NCBI RefSeq assembly: GCF_038002345.1
Contig: NZ_JBBOCJ010000001.1
Coordinates: 1,550,001 to 1,614,000, forward strand
Direction: 5' to 3'
Length of the DNA: 64,000 bases
DNA from: Paenibacillus sp. FSL M7-0420
Lineage (GTDB): Bacteria; Bacillota; Bacilli; Paenibacillales; Paenibacillaceae
The position numbers and the translations under genes are program-made. Shown here in pieces: positions 17,235 to 25,229 of the stretch. The number at the start of each line of letters is the position of its first letter. The stretch's first letter is position 1. The notes beneath the pieces are model-generated. The model was not told the origin of the DNA. It did no database searches and worked only from the letters and a program-made list of their open reading frames with translations.

Positions 17235-18364
17235 TGAATGCAATGAACGATGGAACAGCGCGGCCTGAGAAATGCAGCGGCTGCGGCATTAAGCTACAGA
17301 GCGTAGACAAGGAGCTCCCCGGCTATATTCCGGAGGTTGCCTTCGAACGGGAGCCGGTAATTTGCCAGCGCTGCTTCCGGATCAAGAATTACAATGAAGC
17401 CTCTTCCGTATCGGTGAACCAGGATGAATTCCTGAAGCTGTTAAGCGGAGTAGGCGAGAAGAATGCACTGGTAATCCATATTGTGGATCTGTTCGATTTC
17501 GAGGGCAGTCTGATTTCCGGGCTGCAGCGGTTTGTCGGCAATAATCAGGTCATTCTGGCAGTGAACAAGATTGATCTGCTGCCGAAGGTGACCAACTGGA
17601 ACCGATTGCGCAACTGGATGCAGCAGCGCTGCAAGGAAGAGGGACTGCGCACGGCGGAGATTGTCCTGGTCAGCGCGAAGCGTAATCAGGGCTTCGACCG
17701 TCTGCTGGAGGCCGTTACCGAGCTGCGCGGCCAGCGTGATGTATACGTTGTCGGGGCTACCAATGTAGGCAAGTCCACCTTGATTAACCGGCTGATCTCC
17801 GATTACAGTGACCTGGAAGAGGAGCTGACCACCTCCCGTTATCCGGGCACTACCCTCGATATGGTCAAAATCCCGCTGGATGACGGCCATTCCATCATTG
17901 ATACGCCGGGAATCGTGTACCCGTGGCGGTACAGCGAGCTGGTCGAGCGCAAGGATCTGGGCGCAGTGATGCCCGAGAACCCGCTCAAGCCTGCGGTCTA
18001 TCAGCTGAATGAAGGCCAGTCGCTGTTCTTCGGCGGACTGGGACGCTTCGACTTCATTCAGGGGGAACGCCAGTCCTTCACCTGCTTCATCAGCGGCACA
18101 CTGAAGATTCACCGCACGAAGCTGGAGCGTGCAGATTCCCTGTATCAAGACCACCGGGGCGAGCTGCTGTCTCCGCCGGGGACTGCCGACATGGATAAGC
18201 TGCCGCAGTGGCAGCGCCATGAATTCCGTATCGCCAGGAATAGTGAGACCGACCTGTTCATCTCCGGTCTGGGCTGGATCAAGGTGAACGGTACAGCCGG
18301 AGCGGTAGTAGCTGTCCATGTGCCGCGCGGCGTCAAGGTGCTTACCCGTCCTTCGCTGATCTAA
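17234..18364 (+). CDS. yqeH: Circularly permuted ribosome biogenesis GTPase YqeH
   Basis: This 376-residue GTPase has an N-terminal zinc finger (CSGCGIKL and CQRCFRIKNY). Its G motifs come in permuted order: G4 AVNKIDLLP (near residue 115), then the P-loop GATNVGKST (near 178) and G3 DTPG (near 223). A C-terminal RNA-binding region follows. YqeH is needed for 30S ribosomal subunit assembly in Bacillus subtilis. The neighbours aroE and yhbY keep the usual order. Start and stop overlap with yqeG suggests co-translation; GAGGAGG lies before the start. Confidence 0.96.
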   Translation: MNAMNDGTARPEKCSGCGIKLQSVDKELPGYIPEVAFEREPVICQRCFRIKNYNEASSVSVNQDEFLKLLSGVGEKNALVIHIVDLFDFEGSLISGLQRFVGNNQVILAVNKIDLLPKVTNWNRLRNWMQQRCKEEGLRTAEIVLVSAKRNQGFDRLLEAVTELRGQRDVYVVGATNVGKSTLINRLISDYSDLEEELTTSRYPGTTLDMVKIPLDDGHSIIDTPGIVYPWRYSELVERKDLGAVMPENPLKPAVYQLNEGQSLFFGGLGRFDFIQGERQSFTCFISGTLKIHRTKLERADSLYQDHRGELLSPPGTADMDKLPQWQRHEFRIARNSETDLFISGLGWIKVNGTAGAVVAVHVPRGVKVLTRPSLI

Positions 18365-18384
18365 TTGTACAGGAGGAAGGCGAC

Positions 18385-19263
18385 ATGACTGAGACAAACA
18401 GGAACACGCAGAGTCACGGGGAGCTGCTGCTGGGCGTGATGGGTGACCCGATTGCCCAGTCCAAATCCCCGCTGATGCACGGGGCGGCGCTCCATGCGCT
18501 CGGTCTCTCCGGGGCTTATGTGCCGCTGCACATTACGCCTGACAAGCTGGGCGATGCGGTGCAGGCGATACGGACGCTTGGCTTCCGGGGCGTGAATGTA
18601 ACGATCCCCCATAAGGTTGCCGTGATGGAGTATCTGGACCGGCTGGATTCAAGTGCGGTGGATGTCGGCGCAGTCAATACCATCGTCAACGACAATGGTA
18701 TACTGACCGGCTTCAATACGGATGGCATCGGTTATGTCCGCTCACTGAAGACAGAGGCTGCGCCGGATCTTACCGGCGCCCGCATCCTGGTGATTGGAGC
18801 CGGCGGTGCGGCCAGAGGGATTGTCTCGGCGCTGCTGAAGGAGCAGCCGGCAAGAATCCTGATTGTGAACCGAAATGAGGTACGGGCCCGTCAGCTGGCA
18901 GACAGCTTCAGCAGCCGGGGCAGCTTAACCGGAGCAGGGATGGATGCCGTTCCCGGCGTGCTGGGCAGCATGGATATTGTAATTAATACGACATCCGTAG
19001 GCATGTATCCGCATATGGAGGACATGCCGATCGATCCGGCCGGGCTGCACGAAGGGATGATCGTCAGCGATCTGATCTATAATCCGCTGCATACCCGGCT
19101 GCTTACAGAGAGCCTGAAGCGCGGCTGCACCGTTCACGGCGGGCTGGGCATGTTCGTCTACCAGGGAGCTTACGCCCTGGAGTATTGGACGGGGCTTACG
19201 GCTCCCGCAGCGATTATGCGGCAGACTATTGCGGATTGTCTCGGCCAGGTGCCGGGCAAATGA
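18385..19263 (+). CDS. aroE: Shikimate 5-dehydrogenase
   Basis: This 292-residue NADPH-dependent enzyme reduces 3-dehydroshikimate to shikimate in aromatic amino acid synthesis. The N-terminal substrate site shows GDPIAQSKSPLMH. The catalytic Lys/Asp region is NVTIPHKVAVMEYLD plus FNTDGIGY, and the cofactor motif is VIGAGGAARGI, followed by NRNEVRARQLAD for NADP. It has an AGGAGGAAGG ribosome binding site. It keeps its conserved place between yqeH and yhbY although its pathway is unrelated to ribosome assembly. Confidence 0.96.
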   Translation: MTETNRNTQSHGELLLGVMGDPIAQSKSPLMHGAALHALGLSGAYVPLHITPDKLGDAVQAIRTLGFRGVNVTIPHKVAVMEYLDRLDSSAVDVGAVNTIVNDNGILTGFNTDGIGYVRSLKTEAAPDLTGARILVIGAGGAARGIVSALLKEQPARILIVNRNEVRARQLADSFSSRGSLTGAGMDAVPGVLGSMDIVINTTSVGMYPHMEDMPIDPAGLHEGMIVSDLIYNPLHTRLLTESLKRGCTVHGGLGMFVYQGAYALEYWTGLTAPAAIMRQTIADCLGQVPGK

Positions 19264-19314
19264 TTTTCACTGAACAGGGTAATAATATATGTTAATTAAG
19301 GAGTTTTCACATTT

Positions 19315-19608
19315 ATGTTAACAGGCAAACAAAAACGTTATCTGCGCTCTTTGGCTCATCATCTGGATGCTGTATTCCAGGTTGGCAAAGGCGGCGTAAA
19401 CGATCATCTGATCCGTCACATTGAAGAAGCTATTGAGAAACGCGAGCTGATGAAGATCAGTGTACTGAATAACAACGCTGATGATCCCAAGGAAATTGGT
19501 GCCGCGCTTGCCGAGCAGTCCGGTTCGGAGCTTGTTCAGGTTATCGGCAAGACTATCGTTCTGTACAAGGAATCACGCGACAACAAAACGATTGAGCTTC
19601 CAAGATAG
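19315..19608 (+). CDS. yhbY: Ribosome assembly RNA-binding protein YhbY (YqeI)
   Basis: This 97-residue protein is a single CRM domain, beginning LTGKQKRYLRSLAHHLDAVFQVG and containing the GKGGVND loop, which is the RNA-binding GxxG-like turn. YhbY proteins bind pre-50S particles. An AAGGAG ribosome binding site precedes the ATG. nadD follows after 12 bases with AGGAGG overlapping the yhbY stop. Length and position are typical of the yqe cluster. Confidence 0.95.
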   Translation: MLTGKQKRYLRSLAHHLDAVFQVGKGGVNDHLIRHIEEAIEKRELMKISVLNNNADDPKEIGAALAEQSGSELVQVIGKTIVLYKESRDNKTIELPR

Positions 19609-19620
19609 GAGGTTGACCTC

Positions 19621-20211
19621 TTGAGAGTAGGCATAATGGGAGGGACCTTCGATCCTCTGCATATCGGCCATATGATGGCCGCTGAGACGGCGCGCGAGAG
19701 CTACGGTCTGCAGGAGGTCTGGTTCATGCCTTCGCATATTCCGCCTCATAAGCATGAGGCCGGGGCAACCGGTGAAGAGCGGCTGGCAATGGTGGAGGGA
19801 GCGGTGAAGAATCACCCTTCCTTTGGCATTCTTGACTGGGAAATCGTGCGGGGCGGAGTATCCTATACGCTGGAGACGGTGATTAGTCTGCAGGAGGAAT
19901 ATCCGCAGCATGAGTTCTTTTTCATCGTGGGTGCGGATATGGTTCAGTATCTGCCCAAGTGGCAGGGGATCGAAGAGCTGGTGCAGCGGCTGACCTTCAT
20001 CGGTGTCGGACGTCCGGGCACTCCGCTGGATCTGGGACTGCTGCCGGAGTTCATTGCCGGTAAAGTGCTGCTGGCGGATATGCCGCTGGTCGATCTCTCC
20101 TCCACCATGCTCAGAGCCCGGGCCGCCGAAGGAAAGTCGATCCGCTATATGGTTCCGGATGCTGTATATGAATATGTTCAAAGGAGTGGATTGTATGGAG
20201 TACAGCCGTGA
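19621..20211 (+). CDS. nadD: Nicotinate-nucleotide adenylyltransferase
   Basis: This 196-residue enzyme joins nicotinate mononucleotide and ATP to form deamido-NAD. The nucleotidyltransferase signature is MGGTFDPLHIGHMMAAE, with the paired histidines of HxGH. The second motif, DLSSTMLRARAAEGKS, holds the ATP phosphate-binding residues. The start is TTG with AGGAGG seven bases upstream. The last 17 bases overlap yqeK. Confidence 0.96.
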   Translation: MRVGIMGGTFDPLHIGHMMAAETARESYGLQEVWFMPSHIPPHKHEAGATGEERLAMVEGAVKNHPSFGILDWEIVRGGVSYTLETVISLQEEYPQHEFFFIVGADMVQYLPKWQGIEELVQRLTFIGVGRPGTPLDLGLLPEFIAGKVLLADMPLVDLSSTMLRARAAEGKSIRYMVPDAVYEYVQRSGLYGVQP

Positions 20212-20773
20212 AGCGCTGATTGAGGCGGTATCCGGCCAGATGCCGGACAAACGCTGGAAGCATACACTCGGTGTGATGGAGTCTGCTGTGAAGCTGGCGC
20301 AGCGGTATGGCGCTGACCCGCAGCGGGCCGAGACCGCTGCCATCCTGCATGATGTGGCCAAATATTGGCCGGTGGAACGGATGCGGGAGATCATTGAACA
20401 GAATGGATTATCCGCTGAGCTTTTGAAATATGACAAGCAGCTATGGCATGCTGAGGTTGGTGCTTATACCGCCGAGCATGATTATGGCATTACGGATTCG
20501 GAGGTACTGGATGCGATCCGTTACCATACCTCGGGCCGGGAGAACATGAGTCTGCTGGAGCGGATCGTCTGTCTGGCTGATTATATTGAGCCTGGACGGG
20601 ACTTCCCCGGTGTGGAGGAGATCCGCAGGCTATCGAAGGTCAGCCTGGAGGAAGGGCTGATTGCCGGACTGGATTCCACTATACGAGTGCTGCTGGAGAA
20701 GCGCCGGGTCGTATTTCCGCTTACGGTGCTGGCGCGCAACGATTTAGTTAGAACATTGGAGGATAAACTATGA
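20195..20773 (+). CDS. yqeK: HD domain protein YqeK (symmetrical Ap4A hydrolase)
   Basis: This 192-residue HD-domain protein has the metal ligands in ILHDVAKYW, plus the upstream His in KRWKHTLGVMESA and downstream HAEVGAYTAEHDYG. YqeK proteins hydrolyse diadenosine tetraphosphate to ADP. The frame extends upstream to 20003, but that part lies inside nadD. The ATG at 20195 follows AAAGGAGTGG, overlaps nadD by 17 bases and gives the usual length. rsfS overlaps its stop by 4 bases. Confidence 0.93.
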   Translation: MEYSREALIEAVSGQMPDKRWKHTLGVMESAVKLAQRYGADPQRAETAAILHDVAKYWPVERMREIIEQNGLSAELLKYDKQLWHAEVGAYTAEHDYGITDSEVLDAIRYHTSGRENMSLLERIVCLADYIEPGRDFPGVEEIRRLSKVSLEEGLIAGLDSTIRVLLEKRRVVFPLTVLARNDLVRTLEDKL

Positions 20774-21117
20774 GTGTACAATCAAACAAGCTGTTTGAGC
20801 TGGCGTTACACGCCGTTCAGGATAAAAAAGCAATGAACGTGGTGGCTCTCGATCTGCGTAGTGTGTCGCCGATCAGCGATTATTTCATCATCTGCCACGG
20901 TAATTCCGATACCCAGGTTCAGGCGATCGCCACTGAGGTGCGCAAGGTAGTCCATGAAGCAGGCGGGGTAATCAAAGGCATCGAGGGGATGGATGCGGCA
21001 CGCTGGGTACTGATGGACCTTGGCGATGTGATTGTCCATGTCTTCCACCGCGATGAGCGTGAATATTACAATATTGAGCGTCTGTGGTCGGATGCCAAGG
21101 TCGTGGAGACGGTATGA
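20770..21117 (+). CDS. rsfS: Ribosome silencing factor
   Basis: This 115-residue RsfS (YqeL) binds ribosomal protein L14 and blocks subunit joining in starved cells. Family features are the VVALDLRSVSPISDYFIICHG core, the GIEGMDAARWVLMDLGDVIVH stretch and the ending HRDEREYYNIERLW. ATG overlaps the yqeK stop, and the cvfB start overlaps its own stop (ATGA). It is the usual partner of nadD and yqeK. Confidence 0.96.
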   Translation: MSVQSNKLFELALHAVQDKKAMNVVALDLRSVSPISDYFIICHGNSDTQVQAIATEVRKVVHEAGGVIKGIEGMDAARWVLMDLGDVIVHVFHRDEREYYNIERLWSDAKVVETV

Positions 21118-22037
21118 GTCTGATTGCAGGAACTACGGTTACGCTTGAAGTGATGCGGGAGGTATCCCCTTACGGATACTTCCTGAGCGCGGGCGACCAG
21201 GATATTATGCTTCATTACACCGAGCTTGTGGGCAGTAAGCCGAAGATCGGCGACAAGGTGGAGGTCTTCCTCTTCTTCGATACCGAGGACCGTCCTGCGG
21301 CGACGATGAAGAAGCCGTATCTGACGCTTGGCGAGATGGCGCTGCTGGAAGTGGCGGATATCCATCCGCGGCTGGGCTGCTTCCTGGAGATGGGGCTTGG
21401 ACGGCAGCTGCTGCTGCCGCTCAGCGAGCTTCCCGAGCTGGTGGAGCTGCGTCCGCAGATTGGCGACAAGGTCTTCGCAATTATGGAGCATGACAAGCAG
21501 GGACGTCTCCGTGCCAAGCTGGCCGGAGAGCAGGAGCTTGCGCCGCTGGCCTTGCCTGCACCGGAATCGTGGCAGGGGCAGACGGTCACAGCCCGGGTAT
21601 ATAAGCCGCTGCAGATGGGCACCTTCGTGCTTGTAGATGCCAGTGTGCTCGGCTTCGGCATCATCGGAATGGTCCACTCCTCTGAACGCGTTCGCTTGCT
21701 GCGTCTGGGTGAAGTGATTGAAGCGCGCGTGGCCCATATCCGTGAGGATGGCCGCGTCAACCTCAGCATGGGCCACCGCAAGGAAGTGGGCCGTGATGTG
21801 GATTCGGCGGCTCTGCTAGATTTTCTGGCTTCCCGTCCGGGCGGCGGAATGCCATATTCGGATGCTACGCCTCCCGATATTATCAAGCAGCGCTTCGGCA
21901 TCAGCAAATCAGCCTTCAAGCGCGCGCTTGGCAAGCTGATGAAGGAAGGGCTGGTTGTCCAGAAGGAGAACTGGACCTATCTGGCTTCCCGCGAAGAGGA
22001 GCAGGCCGGACCGGACAGCGATTCTGACAACCAATAG
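21114..22037 (+). CDS. cvfB: S1 domain RNA-binding protein, CvfB/YitL family
   Basis: This 307-residue protein consists of tandem S1-like OB domains (first near residues 5-65, further ones to ~215) with a winged-helix C-terminus (FGISKSAFKRALGKLMKEGLV). This matches the CvfB architecture, an RNA-binding regulator of virulence and haemolysin expression in Staphylococcus. The start at 21114 overlaps the rsfS stop. The frame also extends upstream to 21084, inside rsfS. In Bacillus subtilis rsfS is followed directly by yqeM, so cvfB is an extra member of this block here. Confidence 0.9.
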   Translation: MSLIAGTTVTLEVMREVSPYGYFLSAGDQDIMLHYTELVGSKPKIGDKVEVFLFFDTEDRPAATMKKPYLTLGEMALLEVADIHPRLGCFLEMGLGRQLLLPLSELPELVELRPQIGDKVFAIMEHDKQGRLRAKLAGEQELAPLALPAPESWQGQTVTARVYKPLQMGTFVLVDASVLGFGIIGMVHSSERVRLLRLGEVIEARVAHIREDGRVNLSMGHRKEVGRDVDSAALLDFLASRPGGGMPYSDATPPDIIKQRFGISKSAFKRALGKLMKEGLVVQKENWTYLASREEEQAGPDSDSDNQ

Positions 22038-22059
22038 TATAGAGAAAGCGGTGTACGCA

Positions 22060-22830
22060 GTGTCTTCCTATGGCAAATTTGCTTATGTATACGATGCGCT
22101 TATGGCGGATATGCCGTATCCGGATTGGCTGGCCTTTGCCGAGACGGCATGGGGCAAATACGGCAAGCCGCGCACGGTAGCCGAGCTCGGCTGTGGTACC
22201 GGCAGCCTGACGATTCCGCTGGCGGGGGCAGGGTATCACATGACGGGGATTGATCTTTCTTCGGACATGCTGTCCGTTGCTCAGCGGAAGCTGGAGCAGC
22301 AGCCGCAGGGACGGCGCTTTTTGCGCGAGGGCAGTGTGCAGTGGGTTCAGCAGAACATGAAGGAATGGGAGCTGCCGGAGCCGGTGGATTCCGTGATTTC
22401 CTTCTGCGACTGCCTGAATTATGTGCTGGAGGAGCAGGACATCCGCAAGGTATTCTCCTGCACGTATGACGGGCTTAAACCGGGCGGGACCTTCCTGTTC
22501 GATGTGCATCATCCGAACACGCTGATCCGCTATGAGGAAGAGCAGCCCTTCGTACTGGATGAGCTGGATGTATCCTACATCTGGACCTGTGAGCTGGATG
22601 TGCCGCGCCGGGAGATTGAGCATCACCTGTCCATCTTCGCCCGCGAGGAGGGCCGCTCAGACACGTACCGGCGCTTCGAAGAGACTCATACCCAGCGTGC
22701 CTATGACCCGGAGTGGATGAAGCAGGAGCTGCTTGCCGCCGGATTCAGCGAGGTGTCGGTGTATGCGGACTTCGAGTGGGTGGCGGCAGATGATTCGGCG
22801 CAGCGGCTGTTCTATGTGGCTGTGAAATGA
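22060..22830 (+). CDS. yqeM: Class I SAM-dependent methyltransferase (YqeM-like)
   Basis: This ~256-residue methyltransferase has SAM motif I in VAELGCGTGSLTIPLA and the post-motif acidic loop GIDLSSDML. Further SAM-binding segments include ISFCDCLNYVL, and the family C-terminus is FYVAVK. The frame is open upstream to 21955 within cvfB. The GTG at 22060 follows AAAGCGGTG and gives the YqeM N-terminus SSYGKFAYVYDALM. It is the last gene of the yqeG cluster. Its substrate is unknown. Confidence 0.9.
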   Translation: MSSYGKFAYVYDALMADMPYPDWLAFAETAWGKYGKPRTVAELGCGTGSLTIPLAGAGYHMTGIDLSSDMLSVAQRKLEQQPQGRRFLREGSVQWVQQNMKEWELPEPVDSVISFCDCLNYVLEEQDIRKVFSCTYDGLKPGGTFLFDVHHPNTLIRYEEEQPFVLDELDVSYIWTCELDVPRREIEHHLSIFAREEGRSDTYRRFEETHTQRAYDPEWMKQELLAAGFSEVSVYADFEWVAADDSAQRLFYVAVK

Positions 22831-22870
22831 AGCTGCTACAGAGTTGAACTTGAAGCGTAATCGTCACTGC

Positions 22871-22990
22871 GGAGAACATTTGGACTTACGGCCGCTGTTG
22901 TCTGCAGATTTCATGATTTAATACCGCTGTTCGCGGTAGAAATCCGCAGACAAAGGCGGACGCTACCGCTCCTACAGTTCCAAATTTCCC
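22871..22990. repeat. Long imperfect palindrome with nested hairpin
   Basis: The outer arms include TTTGGA (22879-22884) with TCCAAA (22979-22984), and TTGTCTGCAGATTTC (22898-22912) with GAAATCCGCAGACAA (22939-22953), one mismatch. A perfect inner hairpin pairs ACCGC (22923-22927) with GCGGT (22933-22937). The element is about 115 bp and non-coding, just after yqeM. It has the look of a dispersed REP- or MITE-like element. No second copy is present in this window. Confidence 0.6.
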
Positions 22991-23053
22991 CTCCGTTCCT
23001 TTTTGCTTCTCGTTAAATTCTTTAGAGCTTCATATATGGTTGAGGTAGTATGG

Positions 23054-23088
23054 AGGTCCTTACCCGAAATTGGGTAAGGGCCTTCTTT
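23054..23088 (+). terminator. Intrinsic terminator before hairpin array A
   Basis: GGTCCTTACCC (23055-23065) pairs with GGGTAAGGGCC (23072-23082), followed by TTCTTT. It lies 225 bases after yqeM, directly before the first repeat unit. Confidence 0.75.
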
Positions 23089-23100
23089 GATCTTGATATG

Positions 23101-23400
23101 GACCAAATGTATGCGGAAAACCGAACACAATCGGCGCTGCTTAGGTGCATAGACCAAATGTATGCGAAAAACAGCATACAATCGGCGCTGCTGAGGTACA
23201 TGGACCAAATGTATGTGAAAAACAGCATACAATCGGCGCTACTGGGTCACATGGACCAAATGTATGTGAAAAACAGCATACAATGGGCGCTGCTGAGGTA
23301 CATGGACAAAATGTATGTGGAAAACAGCATACAATCGGCGCAACTGAGGCCGCGTGGAGCAAATGTATGTGGAAAACAGCATACAATCGGAGCAATGTGC
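23101..23400. repeat. 51-bp hairpin array A (6 units)
   Basis: Units begin at 23101, 23152, 23203, 23254, 23305 and 23357, a spacing of 51, 51, 51, 51 and 52. Each has arms TGTATGC or TGTATGT and GCATACA around an A-rich loop (GAAAAACA), then a GC-rich linker such as ATCGGCGCTGCTGAGG. The first unit differs: its left arm matches the others but the right arm is CCGAACACA. Several frames on both strands stay open only because 51 is a multiple of three; no frame has coding-like composition. Confidence 0.9.
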
Positions 23401-23483
23401 TGGTGCGAGGGCGAGTGAGGCAGATGTACAAGTACCATCTGTACAAAAGGACGCATCAGCCGTTCTAATCTGCATGGCATAGC

Positions 23484-23514
23484 AAACCGGGCCGTATCTT
23501 CAGATACGGCCCGG
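23484..23514 (-). terminator. Hairpin terminator for the small minus-strand gene
   Basis: CCGGGCCGTATCT (23487-23499) pairs with AGATACGGCCCGG (23502-23514). On the minus strand the stem ends in TTTG, a short T-run. Confidence 0.6.
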
Positions 23515-23531
23515 CCATCTTCCAAGCAGGC

Positions 23532-23690
23532 TTACCGGTGTTCGAACAAATCGATGGTGCCGAGTACAATATGCGCCAGACCAAATCCAAGAATGCCGGT
23601 TGCCGCGATCTTATATCTGCTCCCCAGAAAAGCTGCACTCGAAGCAGTAACTACGGTCCCCAGTACGGCGGGTATCATCCCTTCACGCAT
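23532..23690 (-). CDS. Small hydrophobic protein (uncharacterised)
   Basis: This 52-residue frame reads MREGMIPAVLGTVVTAS at its start and ends IVLGTIDLFEHR. It has two hydrophobic, Gly/Ala-rich segments (residues ~5-22 and ~29-45) separated by SRYK, so a two-helix membrane hairpin is likely. A GAGGGAGTG ribosome binding site lies about 8 bases before the ATG and a hairpin terminator follows the stop. Together these make it a convincing gene despite its size. I recall similar short proteins in Paenibacillus annotated as hypothetical, but cannot assign a function. Confidence 0.65.
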   Translation of the reverse strand: MREGMIPAVLGTVVTASSAAFLGSRYKIAATGILGFGLAHIVLGTIDLFEHR

Positions 23691-23808
23691 TCGAAACACT
23701 CCCTCACGGTAGTTTGAAAGACATTCGTTAGTGTGGGTTAAGGCCCGGACAATTATACTTCGAGTTTATGCCAGCGGCGGCAGGGAAGCGGCTGTCTGTT
23801 ATAAACGG

Positions 23809-24768
23809 TCAATCTGCCACTCCTGCTGTGGTCACCCGGCCGGAAGGGTCTTCGACCTCATGCACATTGTAGAGCACGCGCGCCAGCAGATCCTGGCTGT
23901 AATTGCCGAAATGCTTGCCGTAGATCGTCAAGCCGCGCTTGTTCACCGGTTTGTCGGTGACGGCAATGCGGAAGGTCAGCTCGCTTTTGTAATCCAGCTT
24001 GATGTCGTCAAGGGTAATGTCTGAGATGCGGCAGCCGTCAATGAAGCTGCCCTCCTGATTGATGCGGATCAGCTTCAGCATGCCGTACTGGTTGAGGTGG
24101 GGAGGCCACCAGTCCGGGTTGAAGGTGCCGCGCGCATCGCCGAAGTCACCGGGGCTGGTCCAGAAGCCGATCTCGATGCCGTTCACATAGAAATACAGAT
24201 CCGAGGGATAATTGTCGCTGAACCCGGGAGCCTCGGAGCCGATCTCCATGGAGAACTGGATTTCCCTGAAGGTCTGGTTGGCTTTGAGATAGTTAGGGAT
24301 GCGGTACTCCAGGAAGCCTTCGGCCATCCAGATGATCTCGGAGTCGATCCGCTGGGGATCGGCGAAGTAACGCGGCTCGTCGAAGTCCCCGATAATGCTG
24401 TCCTTGGTGGCCAGTCCGCAGGTGGGAACAGCCTGATAATTACTGTAATGGCCCACCTGAATCTCGACCTCGTACAGATTATCGACATCCTTGCTGCGCA
24501 GATCCACCATCAGCTTATCTTTATTCAGGTAGCAGACCTTCTGAATTCCGTGCTTGCCTACGGCCGTATTAATCTCAATTAAGCCGCTCTCCTCCAGCTT
24601 CTTGATATGCATGGTAATGGCCCCGTTGCTGAGATTCAGCTTCTTGGCAATTTCGTTGAGATTCAGGGCCTGATTGGTCGCCAGCAGCTCAAGAATCTGG
24701 ATGCGGATTTCTGAGCTGAGCGCCTTGAAGATATCAATCCCGCTCATCAGATCTTTAATATAAATCAT
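23809..24768 (-). CDS. ArsR-type winged-helix regulator with C-terminal sensor domain
   Basis: This 319-residue protein has an N-terminal winged helix (IFKALSSEIRIQILELLATN, then LNEIAKKLNLSNGAITMHIKKLEESGLIE) like ArsR repressors. A ~220-residue beta-rich C-terminal domain follows, unlike the short ArsR proteins. It is divergent from an ABC sugar importer and GH43 operon across a 460-base AT-rich region, so it probably controls that operon in response to a sugar. I place the start at 24768 (AAGG upstream); a longer frame runs to 24798. The C-terminal domain, with PRYFADP and FWTSPGDFGDARG, is not one I can name. Confidence 0.8.
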   Translation of the reverse strand: MIYIKDLMSGIDIFKALSSEIRIQILELLATNQALNLNEIAKKLNLSNGAITMHIKKLEESGLIEINTAVGKHGIQKVCYLNKDKLMVDLRSKDVDNLYEVEIQVGHYSNYQAVPTCGLATKDSIIGDFDEPRYFADPQRIDSEIIWMAEGFLEYRIPNYLKANQTFREIQFSMEIGSEAPGFSDNYPSDLYFYVNGIEIGFWTSPGDFGDARGTFNPDWWPPHLNQYGMLKLIRINQEGSFIDGCRISDITLDDIKLDYKSELTFRIAVTDKPVNKRGLTIYGKHFGNYSQDLLARVLYNVHEVEDPSGRVTTAGVAD

Positions 24769-24798
24769 ATTTAGAGTACCTTCTTCCACTGAGGTCAT

Positions 24799-25229
24799 GA
24801 GAATCGAAACTATTTTATAAAATTATAAACTAACCGACCCTAAAAGGAAAGTATTCTGCCTTTATTTGTAGAAACCGATTAAATTTAAGCTAAAAGTAAA
24901 AGTTAAAGGCTGTTTGTTTTATATAATTATGAATACTTAATGCGCGGTTAAGTCAATATTAAATGATTTTTTTCAGTAAAAAGACAATAAATAACGTTTA
25001 GTTTGAATGTATTTAAAAAGATTTAAACTTTTATATTTACACTCCACTTTATATATGCTATTTTATACCTGTAAGCGAATACATTCAATTGAATTTCAAT
25101 TATTTAATTAAAGAGTGAAACATAATGCGTCATGCGGTAGCTTGAACTAACAGAGCCGGTGAGGTTCCCTAGTTCTTCTATATAGATTGTATCAATCGAA
25201 TTGCTCAGCAAATCCTAGGAGGGGTTACA
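24799..25229. promoter_or_regulatory. AT-rich divergent control region with a predicted promoter at 25036-25064
   Basis: The region between the regulator and the binding-protein gene is far more AT-rich than its surroundings. TTTACA (25036-25041), 17 bases, TATTTT (25059-25064) is a good sigma-A match directed at the importer genes. The 12-bp palindrome ATTCAATTGAAT (25085-25096) and repeated TTTAAA/AACTTTTA stretches around 25010-25035 are candidate operators for the divergent ArsR-type regulator. Confidence 0.5.

Noticed and set aside
23050..23418. Open frames of ~100-120 codons across array A (and similar ones across arrays C, D, E and F) encoding 17-residue repeats
   Set aside because: The 51-bp period is a multiple of three, so stop-free frames persist on both strands at once. 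Frames lack credible starts, and the underlying DNA is explained by the hairpins.
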